Shown: positions 1 through 9,427 of the stretch, in pieces
Numbering within the stretch: the first letter of the stretch is position 1
Layout of the letters: every line of letters begins with the position of its first letter
NCBI GenBank assembly: GCA_023265995.1
Contig: JAHFSA010000005.1
Span: 124,001 to 188,000 of the forward strand
Source of the DNA: Perlucidibaca sp.
GTDB lineage: Bacteria; Pseudomonadota; Gammaproteobacteria; Pseudomonadales; Moraxellaceae
Direction of reading: 5' to 3'
Length of the DNA: 64,000 nt
Notes under the pieces: model-generated
Databases searched by the model: none
What the model was told of the DNA's origin: nothing
The model's input: only the letters and a program-made list of their open reading frames with translations
Position numbers and translations under genes: made by a program

Positions 1-239
1 ACCTCGGTGTTGGCGCGGACAGTGGCGTTGAGCTGCTTCGCCATGTCCTCGGCCGAGGCCATGCCCAGGTCATCCGCCGACTTGCCCTTGCTCAGGCCGT
101 TCGACAGCATGGGCTTGGAGTAGCTGCGGCCGTCATCCTGCGTGATGAGCCAGAGCGGACGGTCGGCATCCAGCTTGCGGAACTCGCGGGCCAGCGTGTA
201 ACCGGCCAGACCGGTACCCAGGATGATCAGCGGCTGCAT
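1..239 (-). CDS. Rubredoxin-NAD(+) reductase, N-terminal part (cut by window edge)
   Basis: The reverse strand encodes a protein starting [20 protein letters not shown], with the GxGxxG dinucleotide-binding fold typical of FAD-dependent pyridine nucleotide-disulfide oxidoreductases; the frame is open to the left edge, so only about 79 residues are seen. The start lies 3 bp after the stop of the rubredoxin gene on the same strand. This position and the FAD-binding start suggest rubredoxin reductase, which passes electrons from NAD(P)H to rubredoxin in the cytoplasm. The C-terminal NAD-binding part is not visible, so a related ferredoxin-type reductase cannot be excluded. Confidence 0.8.
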   Translation of the reverse strand, partial: MQPLIILGTGLAGYTLAREFRKLDADRPLWLITQDDGRSYSKPMLSNGLSKGKSADDLGMASAEDMAKQLNATVRANTE

Positions 240-242
240 CAC

Positions 243-407
243 TCAGATCTCCACCATCTCGAAATCTTCCTTGCCCACGCCGCAGTCCGGGCAGACCCAG
301 TCAGCCGGAATTTCGGCCCAGAGGGTGCCTGCCGGGATGCCATCCCAAGGCATGCCAACGGCCTCGTCATAGACAAAACCACACACGATGCATTGCCACT
401 TCTTCAT
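243..407 (-). CDS. Rubredoxin (54 aa)
   Basis: A 54-residue protein beginning [18 protein letters not shown]. The four iron ligands are visible as C6-x-x-C9 and C39-x-x-C42, the latter in VCPDCGVGK. This is the usual length of a single-domain rubredoxin, a small cytoplasmic one-electron carrier. A ribosome site GAGGTGA precedes the ATG. It sits between a rubrerythrin-family gene upstream and a rubredoxin reductase downstream on the same strand, so it probably links the reductase to the rubrerythrin in peroxide reduction. Rubredoxins of this type also serve alkane hydroxylases, but no such hydroxylase is in the window. Confidence 0.95.
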   Translation of the reverse strand: MKKWQCIVCGFVYDEAVGMPWDGIPAGTLWAEIPADWVCPDCGVGKEDFEMVEI

Positions 408-458
408 GATTCACCTCACTGGTTCGATTCAAATTCGTCCATACGCTACGCGGGGACT

Positions 459-472
459 ATTGCCTTGGCAAT
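459..472. promoter_or_regulatory. Short palindrome upstream of rubredoxin
   Basis: ATTGCC-TT-GGCAAT forms a perfect 6-bp inverted repeat about 50 bp upstream of the rubredoxin ATG, in the 97-bp gap after the rubrerythrin gene. It could be an operator or a small RNA hairpin. Only the symmetry supports it. Confidence 0.25.
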
Positions 473-504
473 CTTGACCGGGCGTAATGGTACATCAATA
501 GCTG

Positions 505-978
505 TCAGCCCTGTGTATTCGCCAGAACCTGCTTGTAGTGATTGGCATGACGCTCTTCCACCTTGGCGAGCGCGGCGAAGCGCTTTTCGGCCTTGAGCAG
601 GGCCTTCTGGAACCACTCGGCATGCTCGATCGACTCGGAGATCTGCTCGCTGAACTCGCGCACGGCTTCGGGCTGATTCTCGGCCGCAGCGGTCTCGCGG
701 AACTTCGGGTACATCTCGGTGTACTCGTAGGTTTCGCCGGCAATCGCGATCTCCAGCATCTTCGCCGGGGTCAGCGCCTCCCTGGGGTAGAGGATGTCGA
801 GGTGACCGAACGCATGCTGGATTTCCTGCGCTGCCGTCTCCTCGAAGGCAGCGGCAGTGGCCTCGTCGCCCATGGCGCGCGCCAGCTTCGCGAAGTAGCT
901 GTACTTCATGTAGGCCATGGACTCGCCAGCAAAGGCGGCTTCGAGATTCCTGCCGGTCACGGTGACATTGATCTTCAT
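505..978 (-). CDS. Rubrerythrin-family ferritin-like diiron protein
   Basis: 157 residues starting MKINVTVTGRNLEAAFAGES. The ATG at 978 was chosen because GAGGAG lies 7 bases upstream; a longer frame upstream has no such site. The four-helix ferritin-like fold is indicated by Glu19, Glu52-x-x-His55 in QEIQHAFGH, Glu82 and the E-x-x-E-H segment at 115-119. It lacks the C-terminal rubredoxin domain of classical rubrerythrin, and that partner is supplied in trans by the rubredoxin gene just downstream. The likely role is cytoplasmic reduction of hydrogen peroxide in the chain NADH, rubredoxin reductase, rubredoxin, rubrerythrin. Metal occupancy and exact substrate are inferred. Confidence 0.9.
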   Translation of the reverse strand: MKINVTVTGRNLEAAFAGESMAYMKYSYFAKLARAMGDEATAAAFEETAAQEIQHAFGHLDILYPREALTPAKMLEIAIAGETYEYTEMYPKFRETAAAENQPEAVREFSEQISESIEHAEWFQKALLKAEKRFAALAKVEERHANHYKQVLANTQG

Positions 979-1060
979 GGTGCTGCTCCTCATCTGCTCT
1001 GGATCGGGATGCGACGACACACCCCGGGACAGGCTCAGAATAGGTAAATGTCGTGATCGC

Positions 1061-1071
1061 ATCCAATGGAT
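1061..1071. promoter_or_regulatory. Palindrome in the rubrerythrin/ubiC divergent region
   Basis: ATCCA-A-TGGAT is an 11-bp palindrome in the AT-rich stretch between the divergently read rubrerythrin and ubiC genes. It could be a small operator, but symmetry is the only support. Confidence 0.2.
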
Positions 1072-1075
1072 TAAG

Positions 1076-1105
1076 TTGTATTTATTGATAGCCAAAAACT
1101 ATTTA
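1076..1105 (+). promoter_or_regulatory. Candidate promoter for ubiC
   Basis: TTGTAT (1076-1081) and TATTTA (1100-1105) are separated by 18 bp in an AT-rich patch that contrasts with the GC-rich surroundings. They lie about 65 bp before the ubiC start. The match to the sigma-70 consensus is moderate. Confidence 0.35.
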
Positions 1106-1171
1106 AATGCTGACCGCGCCAACCCCTGCCGACTTGCGCCGGCGCGGCCACCCCGGCATGCTCGCGCCACC

Positions 1172-1708
1172 ATGCCTATCCGCCCCCTTACGTCGCGCTG
1201 GCCGCACCCCAAGCGCTGGCTGGCCTCGCACCAGCGCTGGCTGCAGCCGCCTCCCGCCGACCTTTCAAGCTGGCTCGACGAGCCCGGCTCGCTGACCGCA
1301 CGCCTGGTGGCACTGGCGCATGGGCATTTCCGCGTTCAGGTGCTGACCGAAGGCTGGGCGCGTCCGACCCGTGAAGAGTGCCGCTGCCTGGGCCTGAGCG
1401 GGCGCGAATATGCCTGGGTGCGCGAGGTCGTGCTGATCGGCCATGATCAGGTCTGGGTGCAGGCCCGCTCCATTCTGCCGCGCAGCAGCCTGGCCGGAGT
1501 CGGCCGCCGCCTCACTCGACTCGGCAACCGCTCGCTCGGCGGCCTGCTGTTCCGCGACCCGGCCCTGCAGCGCGGCGACATCAACACGGCCCGCCTGACG
1601 CTGGCCGGGCAGACGGTGTGGGCGCGCCGCTCCAAACTCATGCTGCACGGTCATCCCGTACTGGTCGCCGAAGCCTTCCTGCCGGCATTGCTGACGCGCT
1701 CCGCCTGA
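1172..1708 (+). CDS. ubiC: Chorismate pyruvate-lyase
   Basis: 178 residues, the usual UbiC size. The enzyme removes pyruvate from chorismate to give 4-hydroxybenzoate, the first committed step of ubiquinone synthesis. Family landmarks are WVREVVLIGHDQVWVQARSI (Arg84 matching the active-site Arg), SLGGLLF around 121-127, and VWARRSKLMLHGHPVLVAEA with Glu167 as the likely catalytic acid. The ATG at 1172 is the first one giving a normal N-terminus; the upstream Shine-Dalgarno sequence is weak. ubiA lies downstream, but a LuxR-type regulator separates the two. Confidence 0.92.
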   Translation: MPIRPLTSRWPHPKRWLASHQRWLQPPPADLSSWLDEPGSLTARLVALAHGHFRVQVLTEGWARPTREECRCLGLSGREYAWVREVVLIGHDQVWVQARSILPRSSLAGVGRRLTRLGNRSLGGLLFRDPALQRGDINTARLTLAGQTVWARRSKLMLHGHPVLVAEAFLPALLTRSA

Positions 1709-1800
1709 CACGAACTGTCACGACAAACCGGCTTGCCACGTCGCAAACACCTGCGTTAACTTGCCATTCAAGCAACCAGACTTGCCAGGAAGGCAAACCC

Positions 1801-2949
1801 ATGGAAAGGGAATACGCCCTGATAGGCAGCATCTATGATGCCTCGCTGAACAAGAGCCTGTGGCCCGAGGTCATGGCCGGACTGGCTGACGTCTGCGATG
1901 CCGACACCTCCGGCATTGCCGGCATCGACTCGCTGAACCCCGAGTACAACCTCTTCTACTACCACGGCTTCTCCAACGAACTGCTCATGGAAATGTTCCA
2001 GGAGCAGATGCACCTGGCCCAGTACGAGTTCATGGGCAAGCAGTGGATGGATCATCTCGACGAAGGCGTGCCGTCATCCAGCGACGAGTTCTTCGGCAGC
2101 ATGGAGGCCTATCAGGCGGCGGGCGGGCGCTATGTGGAGTTCATCAATCGCCACGGCCTCTACCATCAGGCACCGATCGTGCTGGAGCGCACCGAATTCC
2201 GGCAAACCGGCCTGGGGCTCAACAACGGGCGGGACAAGCCCTTTCATCGCGAGCAGCTTGCCAGGCTTGCACGCCTGGCGCCGCATATCCGCCGGGCGCT
2301 GCAAATCCATCGCCAGCTCGCCTATGCCGCGCAGCCCAACCATCAGCTCTACGCCATTCTCGGCGCCCTGCCGGTGGGCGTGCTGCTGATCGACCAGAAT
2401 GCCCAGGTGATGTTCGCCAATATCCAGGCCCAGACCTGTCTGGAGCAGACCCAGGCGCTGCATGTCGGTATTGGCGGGCATGTACTTGCTGGCGAGCCGG
2501 CACAGCGCAAGGAGCTGGAGCAGCTCATACGGGGAGCCATCGCCACCAGTCAGGGTCTGCAGGGCAATGCCGGTGGCGTCATCGGCCTCTACAGCCCGCA
2601 TCGCGCCACCCCGGTCATGCTCAGCATCGTGCCGCTGTCGTCGGCGAATGCCAGCCTGACGTCGGGCAGCTTCGCCGCCGCCCTCTTCGTCACCGATCCC
2701 GAGCAGCACCAGCAACTGTCCACCCGCCTGCTGCGCGACAGCTTCCAGCTCAGTCCGCGCGAAATCGACATCTGCCAGCGCTTCATCAATCAGCCCGAGC
2801 TGACCGCGATCTCCCGGCAAAGCGGACTGACCGTGCCGTCGCTGCGCTCCGTGCTGAAGGTGATATACGAAAAGACCGGACAGCACTCGCAGGCCGAACT
2901 GATGCGCCTGCTCAGGGGCTTCAGCGTGAACTTCCAGCACATCCCCTGA
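1801..2949 (+). CDS. LuxR-family transcriptional regulator
   Basis: 382 residues starting MEREYALIGSIYDASLNKSL. The last 70 residues contain a LuxR-type helix-turn-helix: LSPREIDICQRF, then a degenerate recognition region (SRQSGLTVPSLRSVLKVIYE). The N-terminal part resembles sensory regions of LuxR proteins found in lipid- and steroid-using proteobacteria, and a PAS-like segment (LPVGVLLIDQNAQVMFANIQ) lies near residue 195. No response-regulator receiver domain is present, so a small-molecule signal is more likely than phosphorylation. It lies between ubiC and ubiA on the same strand. The ligand and targets are unknown. The ATG at 1801 follows an AGGAAGG-like ribosome site. Confidence 0.85.
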   Translation: MEREYALIGSIYDASLNKSLWPEVMAGLADVCDADTSGIAGIDSLNPEYNLFYYHGFSNELLMEMFQEQMHLAQYEFMGKQWMDHLDEGVPSSSDEFFGSMEAYQAAGGRYVEFINRHGLYHQAPIVLERTEFRQTGLGLNNGRDKPFHREQLARLARLAPHIRRALQIHRQLAYAAQPNHQLYAILGALPVGVLLIDQNAQVMFANIQAQTCLEQTQALHVGIGGHVLAGEPAQRKELEQLIRGAIATSQGLQGNAGGVIGLYSPHRATPVMLSIVPLSSANASLTSGSFAAALFVTDPEQHQQLSTRLLRDSFQLSPREIDICQRFINQPELTAISRQSGLTVPSLRSVLKVIYEKTGQHSQAELMRLLRGFSVNFQHIP

Positions 2950-3062
2950 TATCCGCAAGCACGCCGGAGCTGCCGATACCTGCAAGCGACAAGCGACTGG
3001 CAGTCGTCAGCCCCGGCCGCCGCCGCTACACTCAAGGCCGTTCTCAGCCGTCGTGCCACGCC

Positions 3063-3953
3063 ATGCCTTCATCCAATGCCTCACCGCCCTCGCGTCTGGA
3101 CAATCTCGTCGCCCTCACCCGCCTCGATCGCCCCATAGGCATCTGGCTTCTGCTGTGGCCGACCCTGTGGGCGGTCTGGATCGCCGGCGACGGCCATCCG
3201 TCGTTCCGCATGGTGCTGATCTTCAGCCTCGGCGTGGTGCTCATGCGCTCGGCCGGCTGCGTCATCAACGACTATGCCGACCGCGACTTCGACAGCCAGG
3301 TCTGGCGTACCGTCGACCGCCCCATCGCCGCCGGCCGCGTGCGTCCGGAAGATGCGCTCTGGATCTTTGCCGGCCTGGTCGCGGTCAGCGCCAGCCTGCT
3401 GCTCTTCCTCAACCGCGCCACCTTCTACTGGTCCTTCGGCGCGCTCGCTCTGGCCACGCTCTACCCGTTCATGAAGCGCCACACCTATCTGCCCCAGGTC
3501 GTGCTCGGCGCAGCCTTCTCCTGGGCCATCCCCATGGCCTTCGTGGCCCAGGGCAAGACCCCGGACAGCCTGTGCTGGCTGCTCTATGCCGCCAACCTGG
3601 CGTGGACCGTGGGCTATGACACCCAGTACGCCATGGCCGATCGTCATGACGACCTCAAGGCCGGCGTGAAATCCACGGCCATCCTGTTTGGCGAGATGGA
3701 CCTGTTCATCATCGCCTGCCTGCAGACGCTGTTCCTCGCCGGTCTTGCCCTCGTCGGCCGCCAGCTGCAACTGGGCTGGCCCTGGTGGGCCGGTCTCGCT
3801 GGCGCCGTCGGGCTGTTCGCCTGGCAGCTGCGCCACACCCTGACACGACAGCCCGTCGCCTGCCTGGAGGCCTTCAAGCACAACCACTGGGTCGGCATGC
3901 TGGTGTTCGTGGCGCTGCTTGCCGGCTGGCTGCAACACGTAGCGCCGGCCTGA
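3063..3953 (+). CDS. ubiA: 4-hydroxybenzoate polyprenyltransferase
   Basis: 296 residues of an inner-membrane prenyltransferase with about eight or nine hydrophobic helices. It attaches the polyprenyl tail to 4-hydroxybenzoate, the step after UbiC. Both Asp-rich, Mg-pyrophosphate-binding motifs are intact: NDYADRDFD at 69-77 and DTQYAMADRHDD at 186-197. The motif after the first one (VDRPIAAGRV) is also typical. The ATG at 3063 gives the normal N-terminus; no strong ribosome site is seen. A perfect 9-bp stem-loop follows the stop. Confidence 0.95.
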   Translation: MPSSNASPPSRLDNLVALTRLDRPIGIWLLLWPTLWAVWIAGDGHPSFRMVLIFSLGVVLMRSAGCVINDYADRDFDSQVWRTVDRPIAAGRVRPEDALWIFAGLVAVSASLLLFLNRATFYWSFGALALATLYPFMKRHTYLPQVVLGAAFSWAIPMAFVAQGKTPDSLCWLLYAANLAWTVGYDTQYAMADRHDDLKAGVKSTAILFGEMDLFIIACLQTLFLAGLALVGRQLQLGWPWWAGLAGAVGLFAWQLRHTLTRQPVACLEAFKHNHWVGMLVFVALLAGWLQHVAPA

Positions 3954-3974
3954 GCAGCAGGCCCCTGACAAGCT

Positions 3975-4000
3975 CCTGCCGACGGCTCGTCGGCAGGTTT
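3975..4000 (+). terminator. Stem-loop terminator after ubiA
   Basis: CCTGCCGAC and GTCGGCAGG form a perfect 9-bp stem with a 5-nt loop, followed by TTT. It lies 21 bp past the ubiA stop and before the phoB promoter region. Confidence 0.7.
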
Positions 4001-4046
4001 CGCTTGCCCGGACACGAAAAGGTAATATTTCTGTCATGAGGCGCGG

Positions 4047-4064
4047 TTGTAATGCGTGTGTCAT
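4047..4064 (+). promoter_or_regulatory. Candidate Pho box upstream of phoB
   Basis: TTGTAAT-GCGT-GTGTCAT has the two 7-bp repeats 11 bp apart expected of a PhoB site, with three mismatches to the CTGTCAT repeats. A further isolated perfect half site, CTGTCAT, lies at 4031-4037. Autoregulation of phoB is usual in this system. Confidence 0.45.
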
Positions 4065-4101
4065 TTGACCCACCCATTCAAGCAGAGCAACGGACCGTCA
4101 C

Positions 4102-4811
4102 ATGAAGAACGAAAAGATCCTGATCGTTGACGACGAAGCCGCCATTCGCGAGATGATCTCGATTGCGCTGGATCTCGCCGGCTACGAATGCCTGGAGGCC
4201 GAAGATGCCCTGCAGGCGCACCACCGGGTGGTCGACGAGCGACCGGCCCTCATCCTCCTCGACTGGATGTTGCCCGGCATGAGCGGCATCGAGCTGGCGC
4301 GGCGCCTCAAGCGCGACGAGAACACCAGCGAAATCCCCATCATCATGCTCACCGCGCGTGGTGAAGAGGACAACAAGATCCAGGGCCTGGATGCCGGCGC
4401 CGACGACTACATCACCAAGCCGTTCTCGACGCGCGAGCTGGTCTCGCGCATCAAGGCCGTGCTGCGCCGCTCGAACGCGCTCAGCCAGGAAAAGGCCATC
4501 GAGGCCGACGGCCTCAAGCTCGACCCGGTCAGCCACCGCGTCACCGCGCATGACAAGCCGGTGGAAATGGGTCCGACCGAGTACCGTCTGCTGGCCTTCT
4601 TCATGAGCCATCCGGAACGTGCCTACACGCGCACGCAGATGCTCGACCAGGTCTGGGGCGGCAACGTCTATGTCGAGGATCGCACCATCGACGTTCACAT
4701 CCGTCGTCTGCGCAAGGCCCTCGAACCCCATGGCTTCGACAATTTCATCCAGACCGTGCGCGGTACCGGCTACCGGTTCTCGACCCAGATCGAAGGCAAG
4801 GCAGAGACTGC

Positions 4812-4815
<4 letters not shown>
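4102..4815 (+). CDS. phoB: Phosphate regulon response regulator PhoB
   Basis: 237 residues, OmpR/PhoB class. The receiver domain has the acidic pair Asp10-Asp11, phosphoacceptor Asp54 ([10 protein letters not shown]), Thr84 and Lys106 (ITKPF). The C-terminal half is a winged helix with [10 protein letters not shown] and [15 protein letters not shown]. PhoB activates genes with Pho boxes when PhoR phosphorylates it during phosphate limitation. Its stop overlaps the phoR start in GTGA, so the two are translationally coupled. The pst-phoU operon 3 kb away is its classical target. Confidence 0.96.
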
Positions 4816-6128
<1,313 letters not shown>

Positions 6129-6177
6129 CGCCAGGCAGCCCCTGGCAGACAACCTCCCGTCAGCTCAGGAGCAAGGC

Positions 6178-7680
6178 ATGCACACTCTTCCGGAATACTC
6201 CCGTTACGACGGCCTCGGCCTCGCCGACCTCGTGCGTCGCGGCGAGGTCAGCCCCGATGAGCTGCTCGACAGCGCCATGGCACGCCTGGCGGCGGTCAAT
6301 CCCGACATCAACGCAGTGGTGGCGACCTTCACCGACAAGGCGCGTGCCGCCCGCGCGGCGCAGGATCCGGCCAGCCCCTTCTACGGCGTGCCCTATCTGC
6401 TCAAGGATCTGCTCGCCGCCTATGCCGGCGAGCCACTGGGCTGCGGCTCGGTGTTCGCCCGCCGCCATCTCGTGCCGTCAGCGCACAGCACCCTGGTCGA
6501 GCGCCTGCTGGCCGGCGGCCTGACCATCTTCGGCAAGACCGCAACGCCGGAATTCGGCCTCATGCCCTGCACCGAGCCGGTCTCCACCGGCATCACCCGC
6601 AATCCGTGGAACCTCGAGCGCACGCCCGGCGGCTCCAGCGGCGGCGCGGCGGCAGCGGTGGCGGCCGGCATCGTGCCCATGGCCAGCGCCGGCGATGGCG
6701 GCGGCTCCATCCGCACGCCGGCATCCAGCACCGGCCTGTTCGGCTTCAAGCCCTCACGCGGCCGCCAGCCGGTGGGACCGGACATGGGCGAGTCCTGGTT
6801 CGGCTATACCGCCGAACACGCCATCACGCGCTCGGTACGCGATTCGGCAGCCCTCCTCGACCTCACCGCCGGCGCCCTGCCCGGCTCAGACCACGTCCTG
6901 GGCAAGCCGGCGACACCCTTCCTCGGCGAGGTGGATGTCTCGCCCGGCGTGCTGCGCATCGGCGTGACACTGACGCCGGTGGTCAGCGGCACCCTGCATC
7001 TGGACTGCCGTCAGGCGGTGGAGAACACGGCGCTGCGTCTGGAGTCGCTGGGTCATCAGGTCGAGGTCAGCGCGCCGCCCCTGGTCGCCGATGACTTCAT
7101 CTTCCATTACGTGCGCATGCTCGCCGCCGACACCGCGGCCACCCTGCGTGACATCGAACGCCAGGTCGGTCGGCGCGCCCGCCGCGATGAAGTCGAGCCC
7201 CGCACCTGGGCGTTGGTGCACATGGGCGAGGCGCTGACCGGCGCCGAGCTGGCGGCCTCGCAGTGGGCCATGCAGAAAATCGCGCGTGACTACGCCACCT
7301 GGGCCGCGAACTACGATGTCGTGGTATCGGCAACGCTGGGCTCGCCGCCGATCAAGGTCGACGCGCTCAAGCCCGGCCTGGCGCAGAAGGCGCAGCTCAC
7401 CCTGGCCAACACCCTGCCGCTGGGTCGCATCGCCAAGCAGCGCGACTTCATCCTGTCCAATGCCCGCGACATCTTCGACTACACCGCCTACACCATGCCG
7501 TCGAATGCCGCCGGCCTGCCTTCGATGTCGATGCCACTGGACTGGAACGCCGACGGCCTGCCCATCGGCACGCTGTTCACCGCACGCCACGGCGACGAGG
7601 CCACGCTGTTCCGGCTGGCCAGGCAGCTGGAGCTGGCCTTCCCGTGGGCGAACACAAGGCCGCCGCGCTTTCCGGTCTGA
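6178..7680 (+). CDS. Amidase-signature family hydrolase
   Basis: 500 residues. The Ser-cisSer-Lys catalytic set of the amidase signature family is complete: Lys76 in VPYLLKDLL, Ser153/154 in PGGSSGGAAAAVAAG, and Ser177 in DGGGSIRTPAS. Such enzymes hydrolyse linear or cyclic amides. The sequence looks closer to the 6-aminohexanoate-cyclic-dimer hydrolase / general amidase branch than to GatA, but the substrate is not determinable. An AGGAG site precedes the ATG. It lies 49 bp after phoR and could be cotranscribed with phoBR; nothing ties it functionally to phosphate. A bidirectional terminator separates it from phoU. Confidence 0.88.
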   Translation: MHTLPEYSRYDGLGLADLVRRGEVSPDELLDSAMARLAAVNPDINAVVATFTDKARAARAAQDPASPFYGVPYLLKDLLAAYAGEPLGCGSVFARRHLVPSAHSTLVERLLAGGLTIFGKTATPEFGLMPCTEPVSTGITRNPWNLERTPGGSSGGAAAAVAAGIVPMASAGDGGGSIRTPASSTGLFGFKPSRGRQPVGPDMGESWFGYTAEHAITRSVRDSAALLDLTAGALPGSDHVLGKPATPFLGEVDVSPGVLRIGVTLTPVVSGTLHLDCRQAVENTALRLESLGHQVEVSAPPLVADDFIFHYVRMLAADTAATLRDIERQVGRRARRDEVEPRTWALVHMGEALTGAELAASQWAMQKIARDYATWAANYDVVVSATLGSPPIKVDALKPGLAQKAQLTLANTLPLGRIAKQRDFILSNARDIFDYTAYTMPSNAAGLPSMSMPLDWNADGLPIGTLFTARHGDEATLFRLARQLELAFPWANTRPPRFPV

Positions 7681-7690
7681 TGCGGACATG

Positions 7691-7717
7691 AAAAAGCCGG
7701 CTTGCTGCCGGCTTTTT
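7691..7717. terminator. Bidirectional terminator between amidase and phoU
   Basis: AAAAAGCCGG and CCGGCTTTTT form a perfect 10-bp stem around a 7-nt loop, with T-runs on both strands. It lies between the converging amidase and phoU genes. Confidence 0.9.
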
Positions 7718-7754
7718 CCTTGCTGCGCGAGTCATGCGGGCAAGCCCGCTGCCA

Positions 7755-8471
7755 TCACTCGCCCTGCAGGCGCTGCTGCACCTGCTCGTAGCTGGCATGG
7801 CGCACGTCGGTGCCCTTGACCAGGAAGATCAGCTGCTCGGCGATGTTGCGGGCATGGTCACCGACACGCTCCAGCGAACGCAGCACGCCCATGACGCTGA
7901 GCACGCGCGAAATGGCGCGCGGGTCTTCCATCATGTAGGTGACGAGCGCGCGCGTGGCGGTCTTGTACTCGAGGTCGATCTCGGCGTCGGCCTGCATGAC
8001 CTTGAAGGCCTGGTCGGCGTCGAAATGGGCAAAGGCATCCAGCGTCTCGTGGATCATGAGACGGACCTGGTTGCCGATGTGACGGCACTCGACATAGCCG
8101 CGCGGCGATTCGCCTTCCTCGCAGAGCGCAATGGCGGCGCGCGCGATCTTGGCGGCTTCGTCGCCCATGCGCTCGAGGTCGGTGATGGACTTGCCGATGG
8201 CGATGATCATGCGCAGGTCGGAGGCCGCCGGCTGGCGACGCGCCAGGATGCGCACGATTTCCTCGTCGATGCCCGATTCCATCTGGTTGATGCGACGGTC
8301 ATTGTCCTGCACCGATGCCGCCAGCGCCGAATCGGCATCAAGCAGGGCATTGATGGAGTCGGTGACCTGCTTCTCGACCAGACCACCCATGGCCAGGAAA
8401 TGGGTGCGGACCTCTTCCAGCTCGGCGTTGAACTGCTGGGAGATATGCTGGCTGTAATCTTCGCGCTTCAT
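7755..8471 (-). CDS. phoU: Phosphate transport regulator PhoU
   Basis: 238 residues starting MKREDYSQHISQQFNAELEE, an all-helical protein made of two PhoU repeats. The repeated E/D-rich helix motif appears as ERMGDEAAKIARAA and ERVGDHARNIAEQL. PhoU links the Pst transporter to PhoR and prevents PhoB activation when phosphate is plentiful. The gene is last in pstS-C-A-B-phoU, 17 bp after pstB, with GGAGAAG upstream of the ATG. Confidence 0.95.
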   Translation of the reverse strand: MKREDYSQHISQQFNAELEEVRTHFLAMGGLVEKQVTDSINALLDADSALAASVQDNDRRINQMESGIDEEIVRILARRQPAASDLRMIIAIGKSITDLERMGDEAAKIARAAIALCEEGESPRGYVECRHIGNQVRLMIHETLDAFAHFDADQAFKVMQADAEIDLEYKTATRALVTYMMEDPRAISRVLSVMGVLRSLERVGDHARNIAEQLIFLVKGTDVRHASYEQVQQRLQGE

Positions 8472-8488
8472 CTTGTGCTTCTCCGCGA

Positions 8489-9379
8489 TCAGCCGTAACG
8501 GCCGGTGATGTAGTCTTCGGTCTGCTTGTTCTTGGGGTTGGTGAAGAGCGTATCGGTATCACCGTACTCCACCATCTTGCCCAGGTACATGAAAGCCGTG
8601 TAGTCGGAGACGCGCGCGGCCTGCTGCATGTTGTGGGTGACGATGAGGATGGTGAAGCGTTCCTTGAGCTCGTGGATCAGCTCCTCGACCTTCAACGTCG
8701 AGATCGGATCGAGCGCCGAGCAAGGCTCGTCGAGCAGCAGCACTTCCGGCTGCACGGCGATGGCGCGGGCGATGACCAGACGCTGCTGCTGGCCGCCGGA
8801 GAGGCCGAGCGCGGAGTCATGCAGGCGATCCTTGACTTCATCCCAGAGCGCGGCGCCCTTGAGCGAGTTCTCGACCACTTCATCGAGCACGCGCTTGCTG
8901 TTCTCGCCCTGCAGGCGCAGACCGTAGGCGACGTTCTCGTAGATGCTCTTGGGGAACGGGTTGGGCTTCTGGAAGACCATGCCGACACGACGACGCAGGT
9001 CGGTGATGTCGACCGAGCGATCGAAGATGTTCTGACCGTCGAGCAGGATCTCGCCGTCGATGCGGCAGCCGTCGACGAGATCGTTCATGCGGTTGAAGGT
9101 ACGCAGCAGCGTCGACTTGCCGCAGCCGGACGGACCGATGAAGGCCGTCACACGCTTCTTCGAGACATGCATGTTGATGTCGAAGAGCGCCTGCTTCTCG
9201 CCGTAGAACAGATTCAGGCCACGCGTTTCCAGGCACAGGTTCTCGCTCGCCAGGGAGCGGTTGCGGCTGGTACGACCCATGGCACCGCTGTCGTTGCCGG
9301 TCATGTTGTAGCCGCTGCTGCCAGTGACAGGCTTCACGGTCGATTCGTTCATTGCTTGCTCGTCCATATCGAAACTCAT
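8489..9379 (-). CDS. pstB: Phosphate ABC transporter ATPase PstB
   Basis: 296 residues. Walker A is GPSGCGKST at 82-90, the signature LSGGQQQRL starts near 193, and Walker B is [12 protein letters not shown]. PstB energises phosphate import at the inner-membrane PstC/PstA channel. The protein is about 40 residues longer than E. coli PstB because of a polar, Ser/Gly/Asn-rich N-terminal tail. A later ATG at 9352 would shorten the tail by nine residues; neither start has a strong ribosome site. Confidence 0.95.
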   Translation of the reverse strand: MSFDMDEQAMNESTVKPVTGSSGYNMTGNDSGAMGRTSRNRSLASENLCLETRGLNLFYGEKQALFDINMHVSKKRVTAFIGPSGCGKSTLLRTFNRMNDLVDGCRIDGEILLDGQNIFDRSVDITDLRRRVGMVFQKPNPFPKSIYENVAYGLRLQGENSKRVLDEVVENSLKGAALWDEVKDRLHDSALGLSGGQQQRLVIARAIAVQPEVLLLDEPCSALDPISTLKVEELIHELKERFTILIVTHNMQQAARVSDYTAFMYLGKMVEYGDTDTLFTNPKNKQTEDYITGRYG

Positions 9380-9427
9380 GTTCGTCTCAGGATACTGTCA
9401 TTTGCGCCCGCAGGCGCCGGTTGCTCG

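Noticed and set aside
421-445. GGTTCGATTC resembling a tRNA T-loop
   Set aside because: No acceptor stem, anticodon arm or CCA-type context can be formed around it; it is simply the rubredoxin upstream region.
4031-4041. A full Pho box starting at the CTGTCAT half site
   Set aside because: The repeat 11 bp downstream (CGGTTGT) does not match; the better-spaced pair is 4047-4064.
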